A stretch of 60,000 nucleotides of DNA from Strigamia acuminata (lineage: Eukaryota; Arthropoda; Chilopoda; Geophilomorpha; Linotaeniidae), in the NCBI GenBank assembly GCA_949358305.1, contig OX442315.1, positions 10,134,427-10,194,426 on the forward strand. The letters run 5' to 3'. A program made the position numbers and the translations under genes. The notes beneath the pieces were generated by a model, which ran no database searches, was not told where the DNA came from, and saw only the letters and a program-made list of their open reading frames with translations. Every line of letters begins with the position of its first letter. The stretch's first letter is position 1. This document shows, in pieces, positions 40,975 to 52,765 of the stretch.

Positions 40975-41622
40975 CAAAATTGCTTTCAAAGGAAAGAGGT
41001 CTTACAACATAAATTCATAATTTATGCGTGTTTATTTCCAGTTTTATTACGGTCATAATTTTCTTGATTGCACGATTTTATCATTATAATCATAATTGTA
41101 GGCCTATTGATTAATATCCATTATGAAAATCAATACCATAAACCCACTAATAGGCTATTCCCGTGATTTATTGGCTCACAGAGCACATTAAAAACACTAT
41201 CTTTTAATGGAAACCAAACATTATAAATTCATGAGGTTTGCATTGGTTCCATTTCTTCTTTGCAATCCACGCCATTCCTTTCAACACATAACTGTGTCTT
41301 TAGCTCACCATACTGAACCATCTTCAGGTTTTGCTTCTCTTATATCTTCATCTCTTTTTTATCTAACTTTCCTAACTCTGACTAGCTCCTGGCCCAAATC
41401 CTCTATTCGGCCCTCCAATAGAACCAATGCAAACTTTATGAATTCTTAATGTATGGTTTCCATTTAAAGAGAGTGTTTTTTAATGTGTTCTGTGGGCCTA
41501 CAATTATAATGATAAAATCGTGCAACAACAAAATTAGGACTATAATAAAAATGAAAATAAACACGCATAAATTATGAATTTATGTTGTAAGACCACTTTC
41601 CTTTGAAGGAAATTTTGTTTTT
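40975..41622. mobile_element. Foldback (long-TIR) element of about 650 bp
   Basis: The left arm (40975-41245) and right arm (41415-41622) are inverted copies; for example TTACAACATAAATTCATAAT in the left arm reappears inverted at about 41571-41590. Outer ends read TTTCAAAGGAAAGAGGTC and, inverted, TTCAAAGGAAAGTGGTC. The centre is a loop of about 170 bp. No protein is visible, so this is a non-autonomous hairpin MITE. Confidence 0.75.
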
Positions 41623-41765
41623 GTTGACATTGTACGGTTATAAAAAGCCACTTTACATTGCATGTTTTTCACTGAGAAATATTCATTGCATCAACTTGAG
41701 TGTCTCTACAACAATTTTCAATTTGCTGCTGTCCTTCGAGCTGACAAAGAGAACGAGTTTAGAGG

Positions 41766-44275
41766 ATGACTACTACGATCAATTCTGTGGGACTGTGGAC
41801 TGCACACAAGCGGCTCAAAGTCACTAATACTACTGACACTAGTCTGCCAAGCATTAGAAAGATGCTGGATCCCAATTACAACTTTTTCTTCAAGGTGCTT
41901 TGGGTTGTTGCAATTATCACTTGTGCTGGTCTTTGCTTCTATCATACAGGCTCAAGGATTCAATACTACCTTCAGGAGCCTACCGCTGTCAAGGTGGAGA
42001 TGGAGCCGTTGACTACGGGCACATTTCCGTCTGTTGTGCTCTGCTCGAGTGAGTTGGAAAACGTAATGAAAAAGCATCACAAGCAACTTTTAATATGCAA
42101 AAAAAACGTATCAGCTTGTAAAGCCTTGTTCGAAGAATGGACAACTCCTTTTGAACAGAAGAATACTACTATGGAAAAAGAGATTGAAGTTCTCAGTGGA
42201 TTTAACCCCACTGCGCTTAAATTTAGTTATCGTGTAAGTACCAAGAAATATTTAAGTACTTTGCACTCATCTTATATGTAAAACGTCCCAAGCAGGGCTA
42301 GTAGGCTGGGAACAAATTTATCACTGGGATATGTGGATAGGTTGGGCCATGGGGACAAATTTCTGATGGAAAATATGGATAGGTTGGACCACAGGAAATG
42401 AATTGAAATTCCCGCTGTCTCACCGGGCCAGCCAGCACTGGTTCCATGTAATTTTGTAGCAAAATTATTTCTTTTGTTTTTGTTTGATTTTAGCACCATT
42501 AATGTCATTAATTAATTAATCATTTGCAAGCGTAAAGCCATTAGTTACTAGGACCACTCCTATCTTAAACCTTGGTTAGCTTGTTTCATTGAGGAAAAAA
42601 TAGGCTAATAAAATTGTAGCTAACTTGTTCAACATTTTGTGGATATGTGTTTGTAATTCAGGATTTATTGCAGGGTCTCTTATTTTCTCAACAAAGTAAA
42701 GTTTATAATGGAGTAGCAGTGAAAACTAAAATGAAAATAGAGAAGTTGGACACCATTTGGGGTCATTGCCTAGTTCTTACTTTGAGTAAGTTTTAATAGA
42801 ATTCTCTTATAAATGGATAGTTTATTATTGCTATTCTTTGCATACCGGTATAGAAAATAAAACGGAATACAGGGCACCTGCTAACTGGATTTTGCTGAGT
42901 TGGGATAATGCCACATTCTCCCAGTCTCCTGTACAGGACATGAAATTATCAACTGAGTATTATGTAGGTGTATAAATCAAAAGTTTTGAAGTAAGCAAAC
43001 ACACAACATTTTTATATATCGTTTAGTTTTTTCTTCAAGAAAGTGAATCATATCTTTCTAGACATGATGCTATTTACTTAGCTAACACTCTTGAGTTAGG
43101 TTATGAAAGAGTGGTGAGAATTACAGCTCATAAGGTAAGCTATGCAATTATGTATCTAACAACGAAAAGTAAACATCTTTACTTGCAATTTTGCAGTTCC
43201 GTGTTTTAAATTCTAAGAAGCGGCCATGCACCGACGACTTGTCATCCGTTAAATGCTTTGACTCATTCGTGGACAATCTACTTGCCAAAAACTTAGGTTG
43301 TCAGTAAGTTTTGCACGTAGACTTAACTATTGGGTCAAAAGGGCCGTAGCTCAGGGGTACCACATGCCAAAGAGCGCCAGGCTTCGAATGATATAACCGT
43401 TCTCTAACAGAATCACAATGGACAATGGGCAGCTTATTGCGGTTTTCTACAATAAAAATGTGATGTCGCAAGAAAAACAAACTCGTTTTGGGTTTTGCAC
43501 AACTTGCCACAAAACGGGCGCCATGTTTAATCATCCAGCGTCAAGATTACAAGACTGGGTTTGAGACTATTTAATCTCATTCCCATCCCATACAAGTGAA
43601 GAGGACAAATTTTTGCAATGATGATTTGTCCTCACAACTCAAAGAAAACAAAATCTAGGATTTACTATGAACTATCACAAAAACAACAAAAACAAAATGA
43701 TGAATAGTTCATACATTACACAAAACACAAGCCAATTATTAAGTAAGTCAACATTAACACAATAAATGAATACCTACTGTATATGGCAAATGTTTAACAT
43801 TAAGGTGGGTTAACACTTGTACATGCAGTAATTAATCGGTTTTGGGCAAAGTGTATAATTCCAATTTTGTTCTGATTTGATAAATCAATCTGTTTACAGA
43901 ATTCCACTTTTGAAGTCAGGAAACGTGGCCTCATGTCCCAATCTCGAGCTAACATTCGATGCATTTGCAAGCTCTTATTTGGTATACTGGTCACTGAAAT
44001 CTTCGTCGGGCAGCTGTATTCGCAGATGTGAGCAAATCATTTACAAAATGACTGTTGGTGGCATGGTGAAAGCGAAGGACAATCAGACCAAACTCAAGCT
44101 CGTATATTATGATGACACCATAGAAGTACGAAAGGAGTTTAATATATTTTCTTTATCAGAACTAGTTTCTGAAATTGGTGGATTGGTTAGCTTGTTCTTG
44201 GGCATATGCTTTTTCACTGTGTTTGGAAGATTTGAAAATTTGGCAACACGGTTTATTCGTAGTTGCTCTCATTAA
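41766..44275 (+). CDS. DEG/ENaC-family sodium channel, complete six-exon gene
   Basis: An amiloride-sensitive-type cation channel subunit of the plasma membrane. Exons by splice signals and phase: 41766-42233, 42674-42785, 42854-42963, 43027-43134, 43197-43303 and 43900-44275, together 427 codons including TAA. Every intron is GT-AG, and donors include GTAAGT three times. TM1 is about residues 41-60 (FFKVLWVVAIITCAGLCFYH), followed by the family motif TFPSVVLCS. The Cys-rich outer domain contains RPCTDD, KCFDSF, LGCQIP, ASCPNL and SCIRRC. The pre-TM2 region is SELVSEIGGLVSLFLG, then TM2 and a very short C-tail. The selectivity position usually G/S-x-S reads GIC. At 426 aa it is short for the family (often 500-700). 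AATAAA at 44404 is a likely polyadenylation signal. It is a paralogue of the minus-strand exon at 5175-5717. Confidence 0.92.
43341..43400 (+). repeat. tRNA-derived SINE head inside intron 5 of the channel gene
   Basis: GGGCCGTAGCTCAGGGGTAC provides box A (TAGCTCAGGGGTA) and GGCTTCGAATG provides a box B-like element about 20 bp further on. The spacing is too short for a tRNA gene. Intron 5 is 596 bp while most of the other introns are 60-70 bp, consistent with an insertion here. Confidence 0.5.
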
Positions 44276-45167
44276 ATATACGCTCTGAAACGTGTGGCAA
44301 AGTTGTTTTTTTGCTACAAATAATGCACTTTAAGGAAAAATTTAATTCGTGTTACAACTGGCTACCGTCAGCTGTGAATACTAGTATTAATTTGCACAAA
44401 ATTAATAAAGCAATAGCATAATCTTAAAAGTGATTGTTATTTTCAGTTCTATATGATTATTGGGTACAATTACTGTAGTTGATATTTAGAAAAATGTTGA
44501 ATCCTGACTAGTTAGATGTCGTTTGAGTAGTAAAAATATCAGGAAATGTGTAAAGTGTTATTGATGAATTAAAAGTATTCACAGTTGTGTCTGTGGTATC
44601 TGGTACTCTACTCACTCAATGTAGTGAAATAGCACAGGTATTAATGCAAACATTTGTTGTACTGGTACAGCATTTTGAATGAATATTTTGTAAAATGTAT
44701 TACCGCTAATGGAGTAAGTCCAATCGGGAGGCTAAATGTATTGTCTGCTGTGTTCGCTTCACCACATTGACCAATGTATTTAGTTAATGTTAAACCTTGG
44801 CGCTACTTTTTCAGCATCCCCTATGTAAATCTATGCTAATAAAATCACTTATAATTCTGGCACGTATTTCATTGGTTCTACAATCATGAAATAAAATTAG
44901 TGCTGTACGAAATGGCGACGAGTGTGAATTCTCGTAATTTGAATAAAACTATTTTTGATGTGAAACTGATTGAAATTTTGACTTATCTGAAGTTTTTCTG
45001 GAGATGAATAAAAACCATGCTTTTTAACGTAAAGACAAGATTTATTGTAACATTATTTGGGGTTTACATACATAAAATCAGGAATAAAGGTCAAACATGA
45101 TAATTCGTGACACAAAACCGGACTTCCTTACGTGCGTCATACAATCTCGTACAGAAAAACACCGAAC
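44276..45167. other. Intergenic region after the channel gene
   Basis: AT-rich, with several AATAAA words (44404, 44830, 44890). A 31-codon ATG frame at 44912 (MATSVNSRNLNKTIFDVK) has no supporting evidence. No gene is called. Confidence 0.4.
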
Positions 45168-45261
45168 ATGAATGCGCGCCCCATACAACTACAACTCACT
45201 GGTTTTCATAACGACGCTGCGAAACAAAATCTTCGTGCAACAATAAGGACTCCAGCAACAA
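45168..45261 (+). CDS. Possible first exon, unknown protein
   Basis: ATG frame MNARPIQLQLTGFHNDAAKQ onward, 31 codons, ending at a consensus donor (CAACAA followed by GTAAGT). The following intron would contain the stack of insertions 45299-48985. An acceptor-like TTACTGCAG lies at 47778, inside the truncated element, so no true second exon is identified. Confidence 0.3.
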
Positions 45262-45452
45262 GTAAGTTTATCAAGTCTTCTCAACTTTTCGGAACTTTCA
45301 CTGCAAAAAATTTTGGATTTCAAAAAAAAAAGTCATTGGAAAGTTAAAGGTGAAATTGGATAAATTCCAGTTTGAAAATATAATGGAAAGAAAATGGGAA
45401 ATATTTTTTAGAAAGTTGAATTTCTGTAAATTTTTAACACTGAAAGATAATG

Positions 45453-47195
45453 TGTCGCGTCCTACTTCGTATAAGTTTAAATACTACTTAAGTATGCTAG
45501 CGTGGTTTACTTTACCTGTGATCGTTTAATTATACCCAAATAAATATGCAAAGTATGTAAATTGAATGTAGATTTATTCAAGTGGCTAACCGCTTTACGA
45601 TGCAATGAATATTAATTCTGTAGAGTTGACTTGGCTGAGTCGAACAAAGGTTTCTTCAAGATGGCGTCCTGAGTTCCGCATGGTCGCTGGAACAATGATG
45701 GCAACTTGAAAACTTGGTCTATTTGTCACGGATTCGTCAAACGGACGCGGTGGAATGCTTGTTGAGTTTTCTATCCGTGCCTGTTGTCTGCGGCGATCCG
45801 GGTTTTTACTTAATAAATTGAGTAAACCTATCAAGTAATCATCGTTGAGATGCCGTACAGGACTTCTACTCTGTGGCCAAATGGTTGTCTAGGGCAATGA
45901 TTTTACACACAAGAGTAAAGGAATAATTTTAAGATTGCTTTAATTGTTCTAAAATTACAAAGGAGGTATATTCGAAATAATGGGGTTGATCTGGCTTCTT
46001 CTTCAATGTACACTCACGATTAACGGTCGGCTCCAAGCTGGCGTCGATGGCGTCGTGTGAGCGAGGATTTTGGCAGAGTAAACTCGATGCCAAAATACGT
46101 CTCTAAATATACTAGAATCCTCGCAGAGCACGCTCAACACGAGAATACTTCTTGCACACAGCGGTTCGATTATTACGGAGCAAGCTCGACGTAACAATCC
46201 GTCTTCACACAGATCGCTTTGTGGAGTTAGACTCAACACAAAGCCTTCATACTAACAGAGCAAGCTCAATGTTAGTTTCACACAGAAATGGCTTAAATTA
46301 TGCGTAGTAATTCAAGCAGAAAGGACGCTATTCCGTACAGTTGGCACGGACCAGCAATGAATCTTAACTCTTCCAGATATCACAGATCACACTTAGCAAT
46401 GTTGGGCATAAGTTTGACACAGATGTGAATGGTTAGGAAGCAGAATCAAGAATGCGGGAAGAGTGGGCCAAAACCGTTTGGCTCACTCCTAAATCTGCTC
46501 AGTAAAGCTGCGCAGATGACGAGTTGGACAAAGATCACACACGGCCGCCTTCGGGTCGTGTGCAACAATTGAGCCAGGCACGTGCGAGAGGAAGGGAGGC
46601 TCCGCCCAGGCACACGCCTAACAGCATCATCAAAGCAATGCATGCTGCAGCGTGATTGGTTGACGCTGTTGCTGGGTCAAAACTTGCTGCAAAACACGAT
46701 ATTATTTGGGTAATATTGTGTCTTGTTTTATATTCGAGTAATATATATTTTATTTCAATTTACATTGAAACAAAACATATAGGAAAGTTAGATATGTTTA
46801 TAAGACAATTTGGAAATATGGTGTTTGCTCAAATAGGAATATTTGAGGTCACCACATGTCTAGGGGGGTATATTTTGGTGTTGCTGAGGCGTCGATTCGG
46901 AACGTGTAGTTCCGTACAATGCGCTGGGATACTGGCGTAGTGGAATAATCGTTAGGTACGATTATTTCGGGTAAATGAACAAAGGCTATTCGCTTGCTTT
47001 CGCGGGAATAGCTCTCTTGTAAATTTGTGAGAGTTACAGTTCACTTTACTCAGCGGTCCTCGATCAATCTGAACTTATACAAGTATTTGAAGTTGTCCTG
47101 ACGGTGAGGTATATGAAGCAACCTGCTTACTTCAGTGACTCAGAGGACAAACATCCGCTCGGGGGGGGGGACGTTTATCCAACTGGGTCACCACA
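45453..47195 (-). repeat. Solo LTR (family of the element at 58092), minus strand
   Basis: On the minus strand it starts TGTGGTGACCCAGTTGG and ends GTAGGACGCGACA, matching the LTR at 58092-58910 over many blocks (ACCGCGTCCG, GACGAATCCGTGAC, GACGCCATCTTGA). It is flanked by AATG on both sides (45449-45452 and 47196-47199). No internal region, so LTR-LTR recombination removed the element. It contains a second solo LTR at 45789-46856. A run of eleven or more G lies at about 47161. Confidence 0.9.
45789..46856 (-). repeat. Nested solo LTR, 1,068 bp, minus strand
   Basis: On the minus strand it starts TGTGGTGACCTCAAATATTC and ends AAAACCCGGATCGCCGCA. It is flanked by TGTC on both sides (45785-45788 and 46857-46860), and the uninterrupted target is visible in the related LTR at 58577 (CCTAGACAACAGG). 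Same family as the LTR at 47733-48437 by its 3' end. Confidence 0.9.
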
Positions 47196-47732
47196 AATGT
47201 TGCAAGTTTTTGTTAAATATATGGAAAGCTAATGTAAACTCCGTTTTAAACTATAAATTTTTCTAAATTTTTTAAGACTGACAGATGATGTAAAGTTATT
47301 GTAATTGTATGGAAAATTAATGAAAACTAGATTTGGAAATTTGTATTTTCATGCATTAGAATGTGTTCAATTTTCATGGGAATTTCTAGGGATTTTTATT
47401 AAAAAATATATTTAATAGAGATTATAGGAATATCAAATATTATATTTGGAAAGTTGTTATTTACTGATGGAAAACTCATAAATTTACATTTGGAAATCTT
47501 AACTTTACTGGCTGAGAAATATGTGTTTAACTGTTTGAAAATTTAATATATCGTGCGATGACAAGTCATCAGGAAACGGTTGCATTCAGTGTTGGAAAGT
47601 CATTGGAAATATGATGTTCTGTACAATTTGGAAATCTAAATTCATGTTTTATTCATTTTATTACATTTCATAACCTTTTTGTTAATTGTTTTTACATTTA
47701 ATGGGGAAATGATTATGCAAGTTATTTTCCTG

Positions 47733-48985
47733 TGCTGCGATCCGGGTTTTATTTGAATATCTTCTAATAAAACACTCAAATTACTGCAGGTGAATGCTAC
47801 GATGAGACTTATATCGTTGCGGCCTGAAATGTCTAGGGTAATTTAAGAGGAAAGAAAAAACAGTTTTTTCTATAAAAACACACAATATACTATATTTATT
47901 AATGTAATTATACAATGATATATATGAATAATAATACATAATAAATGGTATGCAATGGGAAAGGCGAGCAGCGATTGTTACACGCGAAAAAGCACGGAGA
48001 ATGGCTTGCTTAATAACTACAGTTGTTATGAAGACGGCGACAGTCTTCTTCACACTCACGCGTACGATGGTCCTAGGACGATGGTTCACGGCGAGATCGA
48101 TCTCGGTACGATGGCGTTGGCGAGCTTTCCCACGCTCGCAATGGCGGTGGTTCACGTTGAGTCCAACTTCTTCCACACACGACGAAACAGTGTAAATTAG
48201 CTACGGCTAATTTACACGAACGCAATGAAAGCTGTTCTTACACGTTTGGTGCAAGAAATAAAGCAGTGTCTCGTATCACAATACAATTTACACTATCAGA
48301 CAACCTGGGGTGAGATGTGCCTAGGGAAGTTTTCTCCCCTTGGTCACATGCTCTGACTTGGCGTGTGCCAAGCCAAATTAATTAGGAGACAAAATAAATT
48401 TATCTCCTAAGTGGTGAAATACTTTGAGATCACCACACTTCCCCCCATTTAAGACGAATCCTACCTGGGGAAAAATGGACAAACCCAATTTAGGATTCAT
48501 CCATACTCTGAGTCTTCTCAGGCGTCATTAGGCGCATCATGTCCGTCGAACGGATTCAGACGCTCATTTATAGTGCACAGGTCTCGGCCTGCGCACGGCC
48601 CGGCACTCATACCAGGGTTGACATGCAGCCACACCTGGAGAATTCTACAGGCGTTCACCGTGTTGGCAAACCCCATTTCTGCAAATTCGATTGGACTTGT
48701 TGGCGCCACTCGGGCACGCAGCAGCCAGTGATGGAGCATTGTGGGTGGCTCCAACACTCTGATATGGTCCTCTAACCACTGGAGCACTCAAGCTGTGAGT
48801 TGGCTGTCGTTGCACAGCACTGTCCTGGTGTCAGGGGTAAGATGAAAATGAGGGTAGATCCTCACTAGCTTCTTAAAAGCTGATTCCTTCTTTGGCTTCG
48901 ATCCTGCCTCGATTAGCTCTGACAGTGGCGATGGAGGCGGTGGAGTCTCTTCGAATGCTGGCGACTTTGCAGACTCGGCTGGTTC
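47733..48985 (-). mobile_element. Truncated retroelement: ORF3 end, polypurine tract and 3' LTR, minus strand
   Basis: Read on the minus strand: coding sequence for the end of an ORF3 homologue, then polypurine AAATGGGGGGAAG (48450-48438), then an LTR (48437-47733) starting TGTGGTGATCTCAAAG and ending ACCCGGATCGCAGCA. The upstream part of the element is missing; it is cut at about 48985 where a minisatellite starts. Confidence 0.75.
48518..48985 (-). pseudogene. ORF3 homologue, C-terminal fragment
   Basis: Minus-strand reading with a Pro/Ser-rich stretch (EETPPPPSPLSELIE) followed by a region that aligns with the end of ORF3 at about 38560-38840. Shared positions include WL spaced from LLRA, AP, E, N and VWLH, then LC-x-I-x-E. 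The alignment is gapless over the first 22 residues up to the first W-L and needs one gap after it. There is one in-frame TGA (48788-48790) in the middle. After the homology the frame ends at 48518, not far upstream of the polypurine tract. The function is unknown. Confidence 0.7.
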
Positions 48986-49347
48986 CTAACCTTTCCTTAA
49001 CCTCACCTTTGCTTAACCTCACCTTTCCTTAACCTAACCTTAGCTTAACCTAACCTTAGCTTAACCTAACCTTTGCTTAACCTAACCTTTGCTTAACCTA
49101 ACCTTTGCTTAACCTAACCTTAGCTTAACCTAACCTTAGCTTAACCTAACCTTTGCTTAACCTCACCTTTGCTTAACCTCACCTTTCCTTAACCTCACAT
49201 TTGCTTAACCTCACCTTTCCTTAACCTCACCTTTGCTTAACCTAACCTTTGCTTAACCTCACCTTTGCTTAACCTAACCTTAGCTTAACCTAACCTTTGC
49301 TTAACCTCACCTTTTCTTAACCTATCCTTTGCTTAACCTAACCTTTC
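48985..49347. repeat. 16-bp minisatellite related to the arthropod telomere repeat
   Basis: About 22 copies of TTAACCTAACCTTTGC with variants (CTCACC for CTAACC, TAGC for TTGC). Each unit includes CCTAA, the complement of TTAGG. Confidence 0.9.
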
Positions 49348-49351
49348 TTAA

Positions 49352-49959
49352 CCCTCAGATGGCCAACCTCCAAAGACGACACTTTGGTGCCATAATGCAC
49401 CAAATTTGGGACAAAATAATTAAATCCGGAAGGCCGTTAGCTTAAGCGCTGTTAGGGTAATGCGAAAAATTGTCGCACTTGGCGCTACTGTTGTTGAAAT
49501 TAATTTTAAGCCAAGAAAATTAATTTTAAGTGAAAAAGTTTAATTTATCCTAAAAAATTTAATTCTAAATGAAAAAGTTTAATTTGTCCTAAAATATTTA
49601 ATTTTAAATGTATATTTTAGCCAGAAATGGAACCGTAATAATACCGTAATCACATGTGTTGGACTACTAGCGCCACACGGTGTCTGCTGATAAAAATTGG
49701 AAGCACTAAGTGGAAGCGCTTTTAAAAAATTGGGAGAAGCCAACTTAAATTTAAGCTGGAATTTCTAAGGGGCAGAATTTTCAAAGGTGAATAAATAAAT
49801 AAATAATGTTCAGAACACTCCAATTTTTTTTTTAAACAAACATTATTGTTGTGTGAACAAAGTCAGAAATTTTTAGAAAATTATATTAAACCAAAAAAAA
49901 GTTTTCCTATTCAAGAAGAGTGTTGTCCCAAAATTGGTACATTGTTGCCCATCTGAGGG
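49352..49959. mobile_element. piggyBac-type MITE (608 bp)
   Basis: Ends CCCTCAGATGGCCAACCTCC and, inverted, CCCTCAGATGGGCAACAATG. Both sides are flanked by TTAA (49348-49351 and 49960-49963), the diagnostic target of piggyBac elements. Inner similarity continues for about 45 bp. No transposase. It inserted into the minisatellite, part of which continues after it. Confidence 0.8.
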
Positions 49960-49963
49960 TTAA

Positions 49964-52300
49964 ACCTAATATTTCCTTAACTTAATATATCGTTAACCTT
50001 TAAGAAAAATACAATTTTCACTGGATAATGCATTTTTTTCTCTCGGAAATGAATTTTTTTTCACATAAAAATGCATTTTTCACTCGGATTTCACTTGAAT
50101 ACTCGTTTTTTTCTCGAGGGAATGCATTTTGTATTTGGATTTTACTTGAAAATACATTTTTCCACTTGCATTTCATTTGAAAATGCATTTTTCCAATTGA
50201 ATTTCACTTGAAAACACATTTTTTCGTGAAAGTGCATTTTGCCACTCAAATTTGATCTTGAAAATACATTTTTTCTCGTGAAAATGCATTTTTCCAATTG
50301 AATTTCACTTGAAAACGCACCTACCTACCTTTCGGCTTCGTTATGTTATTTGATTACTCATTTGTTCGGATAAATGGAAATGACGAAATGGCGCCCGAGC
50401 GAGCTTTGAGGAAGGAAGACGGTTATTATTCCACTCAAATTTTCAATTTCAAATGTAACTAATGCAATAAAAACTTGTTTTGATCCATTATACAAGATTC
50501 AATTCTCAGTGATGTAACGTTGTAATTATAATGAATAATCTAATAAACATCTCGAACTCCTGGCGTGAAATGCAATGTGTCAAAATGTGTCAAAATCGAT
50601 TAAAATGTCATGTGAAACCTGGCAAAATCTATCCAAATTTCACAAAATGTACGGAAAAGTCTTGAAAGCAATCAAGATTAATTCAATAAATAAATGAACC
50701 TAAGAACAACAAACCTTAAGAACCTAACCTTTCCTAACCTTTCCTAACATTTTATTAACCAAATATTTTCTAAATCTAATGTTTACTTAACCTTTAAGAA
50801 AGGTGCATTCCATTTTTTCTTCTGGAAATGCATTTTTTTCACTTGGATTTCACACAACAACTCTTTTTTTTCTCGTGAAAATGCTTTTTTTCACATGAAT
50901 TTCACGTAAAAACAATTTTTCTCGAGTAAATGCATTTTTTTCACTGGAATTTCGATTGAAAACTCATTTAGTTGTCGTGAAAATGCATTTTTCGCTTGAA
51001 TCACGCTTGAAAATGCATTTTTTCACCTGTATTTCACTAGAAAGCATTTTTTTCACTTAAAAATATTTTTTGTTCTCGTGAAAGTGCATTTTGTCACTTG
51101 AACTTCACTTGAAAATGCTTTATTTCACAATAGAATTTCACGTGAAAACAAACTCATTTTTCTCGTAAAAAAGCCATTTTTTTCACAGGAATTCCACTTG
51201 AAAACTCATTTTTTCCTCGTGAAAGTTCATTTTGTCACTTGAACTTGATTTAAAAATGCATTTTTTCTCGCGAAAATTGATTTTTTTCACGTGAAAATGT
51301 ATTTTGTCATTTGAATTGTACTTGAAAACACATTTTTACTCGAGAAAATGGATTTTTTTCACTGGAATTTTACTTAAAAGCTAATTTTTTTCTCGTCAAA
51401 GTGCATTTTGTCACTTGAACTTGATTTGAAAATGCATCTCTCAACCTAATTATGTCATTTGAATATTCATTTTTGCGGATAAATAGAAATGGCGAAATGG
51501 CGAAATGGCGAAATGGCGAAATGGCAAAATGGCGAAATGGCGAAATGGCGAAATGGCGCCCGAGCGAGCTTTGAGGAAGACGGTTATTATTCAAAATCAA
51601 ATTTTCAATTTCAAATGTAACAAGGTATTAACTAAATGCAATAAAAACTGGTTTCAATCCATTTCGATTCAATTCTCAGTGATGTAACGTTGTAATTGTA
51701 ATGTAATAATTTAATAAACATCTCGAACAACTAACTACCGGTACTGGCTGATCGCACGAAAATGTCGTGAAATGCTACGCGTCAAAAATGTGTCAAGATG
51801 TTGAAAATCGATTAAAATGTGATGTGAAATTGGCAAATTTGATCTACCCAAATTTCACAAAATGTACGGAAATGTCTTGAAATCATTCAAGATTAATTCA
51901 ATAAACTCTGTCAAAATGAAGGAAGGAAATTTCCGAGCGTGCTCGTGAACGAAATGTCATAAAATCGAGCAAAAATATCGCAACTTATGCATGTTATTCG
52001 ATTACTCACTCACTCGCTCATTCGCTCATTTTTCCGGATATACCTCATTTTATTTGACGGATAAGAAAATTGGCATCAGAAACCACGCCATTTTGCTTGT
52101 TTGCTCATTTCGCCGGGAAAACGGAAAACACGAAACGGCAACTGATAACGGCGACGTGGGGAAATGGCTCCCGAATTCTACTTTCTCTTTCAAATTTGCC
52201 AAGGTAATTAAGAATAGGAATAAATGAATAATTATGAGTAAAATTTCATTCCATTCAATTGAATTGAATTGAATTTAATTTAATTTAATTCTCAGTGTTA
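49964..52300. repeat. Degenerate tandem array and a larger duplicated unit
   Basis: Two levels of repetition. Short: degenerate units of about 35-60 bp built of AAAATGCATTTTT, CACTTGAATTTCACTTGAAAA and TTTCTCGTGAAA (50030-50330 and 50815-51440). Long: the block from GGCGCCCGAGCGAGCTTTGA to AATAAACATCTCGAAC occurs at 50389-50556 and 51556-51727, and a weaker third version ends near 52300. No gene is seen. Confidence 0.75.
51489..51560. repeat. 9-bp tandem repeat
   Basis: Eight copies of GAAATGGCG, one with a base change, directly upstream of the duplicated GGCGCCCGAGCGAGC block. The first duplicate has only one or two copies, so this expansion came after the duplication. Confidence 0.9.
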
Positions 52301-52560
52301 TTCATAACAATGTGTTATGGCTGATCGCGCGAAATGAATGTAATGTCGGTTAATTTCGGGCCTAAATCGCCGTATTTGAATGTGATTAAACGTGACAAAG
52401 TTCGAGTGTGGTGCTAAAATATGATGAAAGATGTGAAAATTGATTCATATTTTACGCAATCCACCGAAATGTCTAGAATTGAAATGTGATCAAGGTAATT
52501 AAGATAAAATTTAGTTTTATAAAATTCAGTTCAATTTAATTCTCAATTCTCAATGACGCA

Positions 52561-52765
52561 GGAGCACTTGAAGTACTTGAGCCAGAAGCAGGACGTGATA
52601 TATCCTGATCAAGAATCTGAATCTGCTGGTGAGCGTGCAGCACCGATGGGAGCGGGTGGTGTCCAAGTCGGCTCTCTCTCTCTCTCTCTCTCGACCACGG
52701 ATACAAGTTAGGAGGCGAAGGAGTTGCACGACGAGTACTCGGAGCTGACCAACTGACCAACTGCC
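52561..52765 (+). pseudogene. Broken spectrin-repeat exon of a spectraplakin
   Basis: After an acceptor (CAATGACGCAG) the first frame reads EHLKYLSQKQDVI. The homologous reading then continues in another frame with LIKNLNLLVSVQHRWERVVSK, the typical end of one spectrin repeat of Shot/MACF proteins. A CT microsatellite of about ten units (52674-52693) follows where the next helix should be, and then EAKELHDEYSELTN in a further frame. At least two frame changes are needed, so it cannot be translated as is. Confidence 0.6.

Larger units (their letters stand above)
45299..47732 (+). mobile_element. CACTGC MITE (copy 1), split by a solo LTR
   Basis: Starts CACTGCAAAAAATTTTGGAT and is homologous to the MITE at 56378 and, inverted, to 55388-55500. 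It is interrupted at 45452/47196 by a solo LTR with target duplication AATG; joined across it, the sequence matches 56378-56560. Its right terminus is not seen and is probably cut by the element at 47733. Confidence 0.7.

Noticed and set aside
46446-46643. Open frames within the nested solo LTR
   Set aside because: The stretch is LTR sequence bounded by a target duplication; the frames have no match or splice support.
47950-48200. Arg/Trp-rich overlapping frames on both strands
   Set aside because: They lie wholly inside the LTR of the truncated element, are open in three readings and resemble no protein.
48985-49347. CRISPR-like array
   Set aside because: Units are contiguous 16-bp tandem repeats without unique spacers, in an animal genome.
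52680-52693. CT run as a regulatory GAGA-type element
   Set aside because: It replaces part of a spectrin-repeat reading and looks like a microsatellite expansion; no promoter context.
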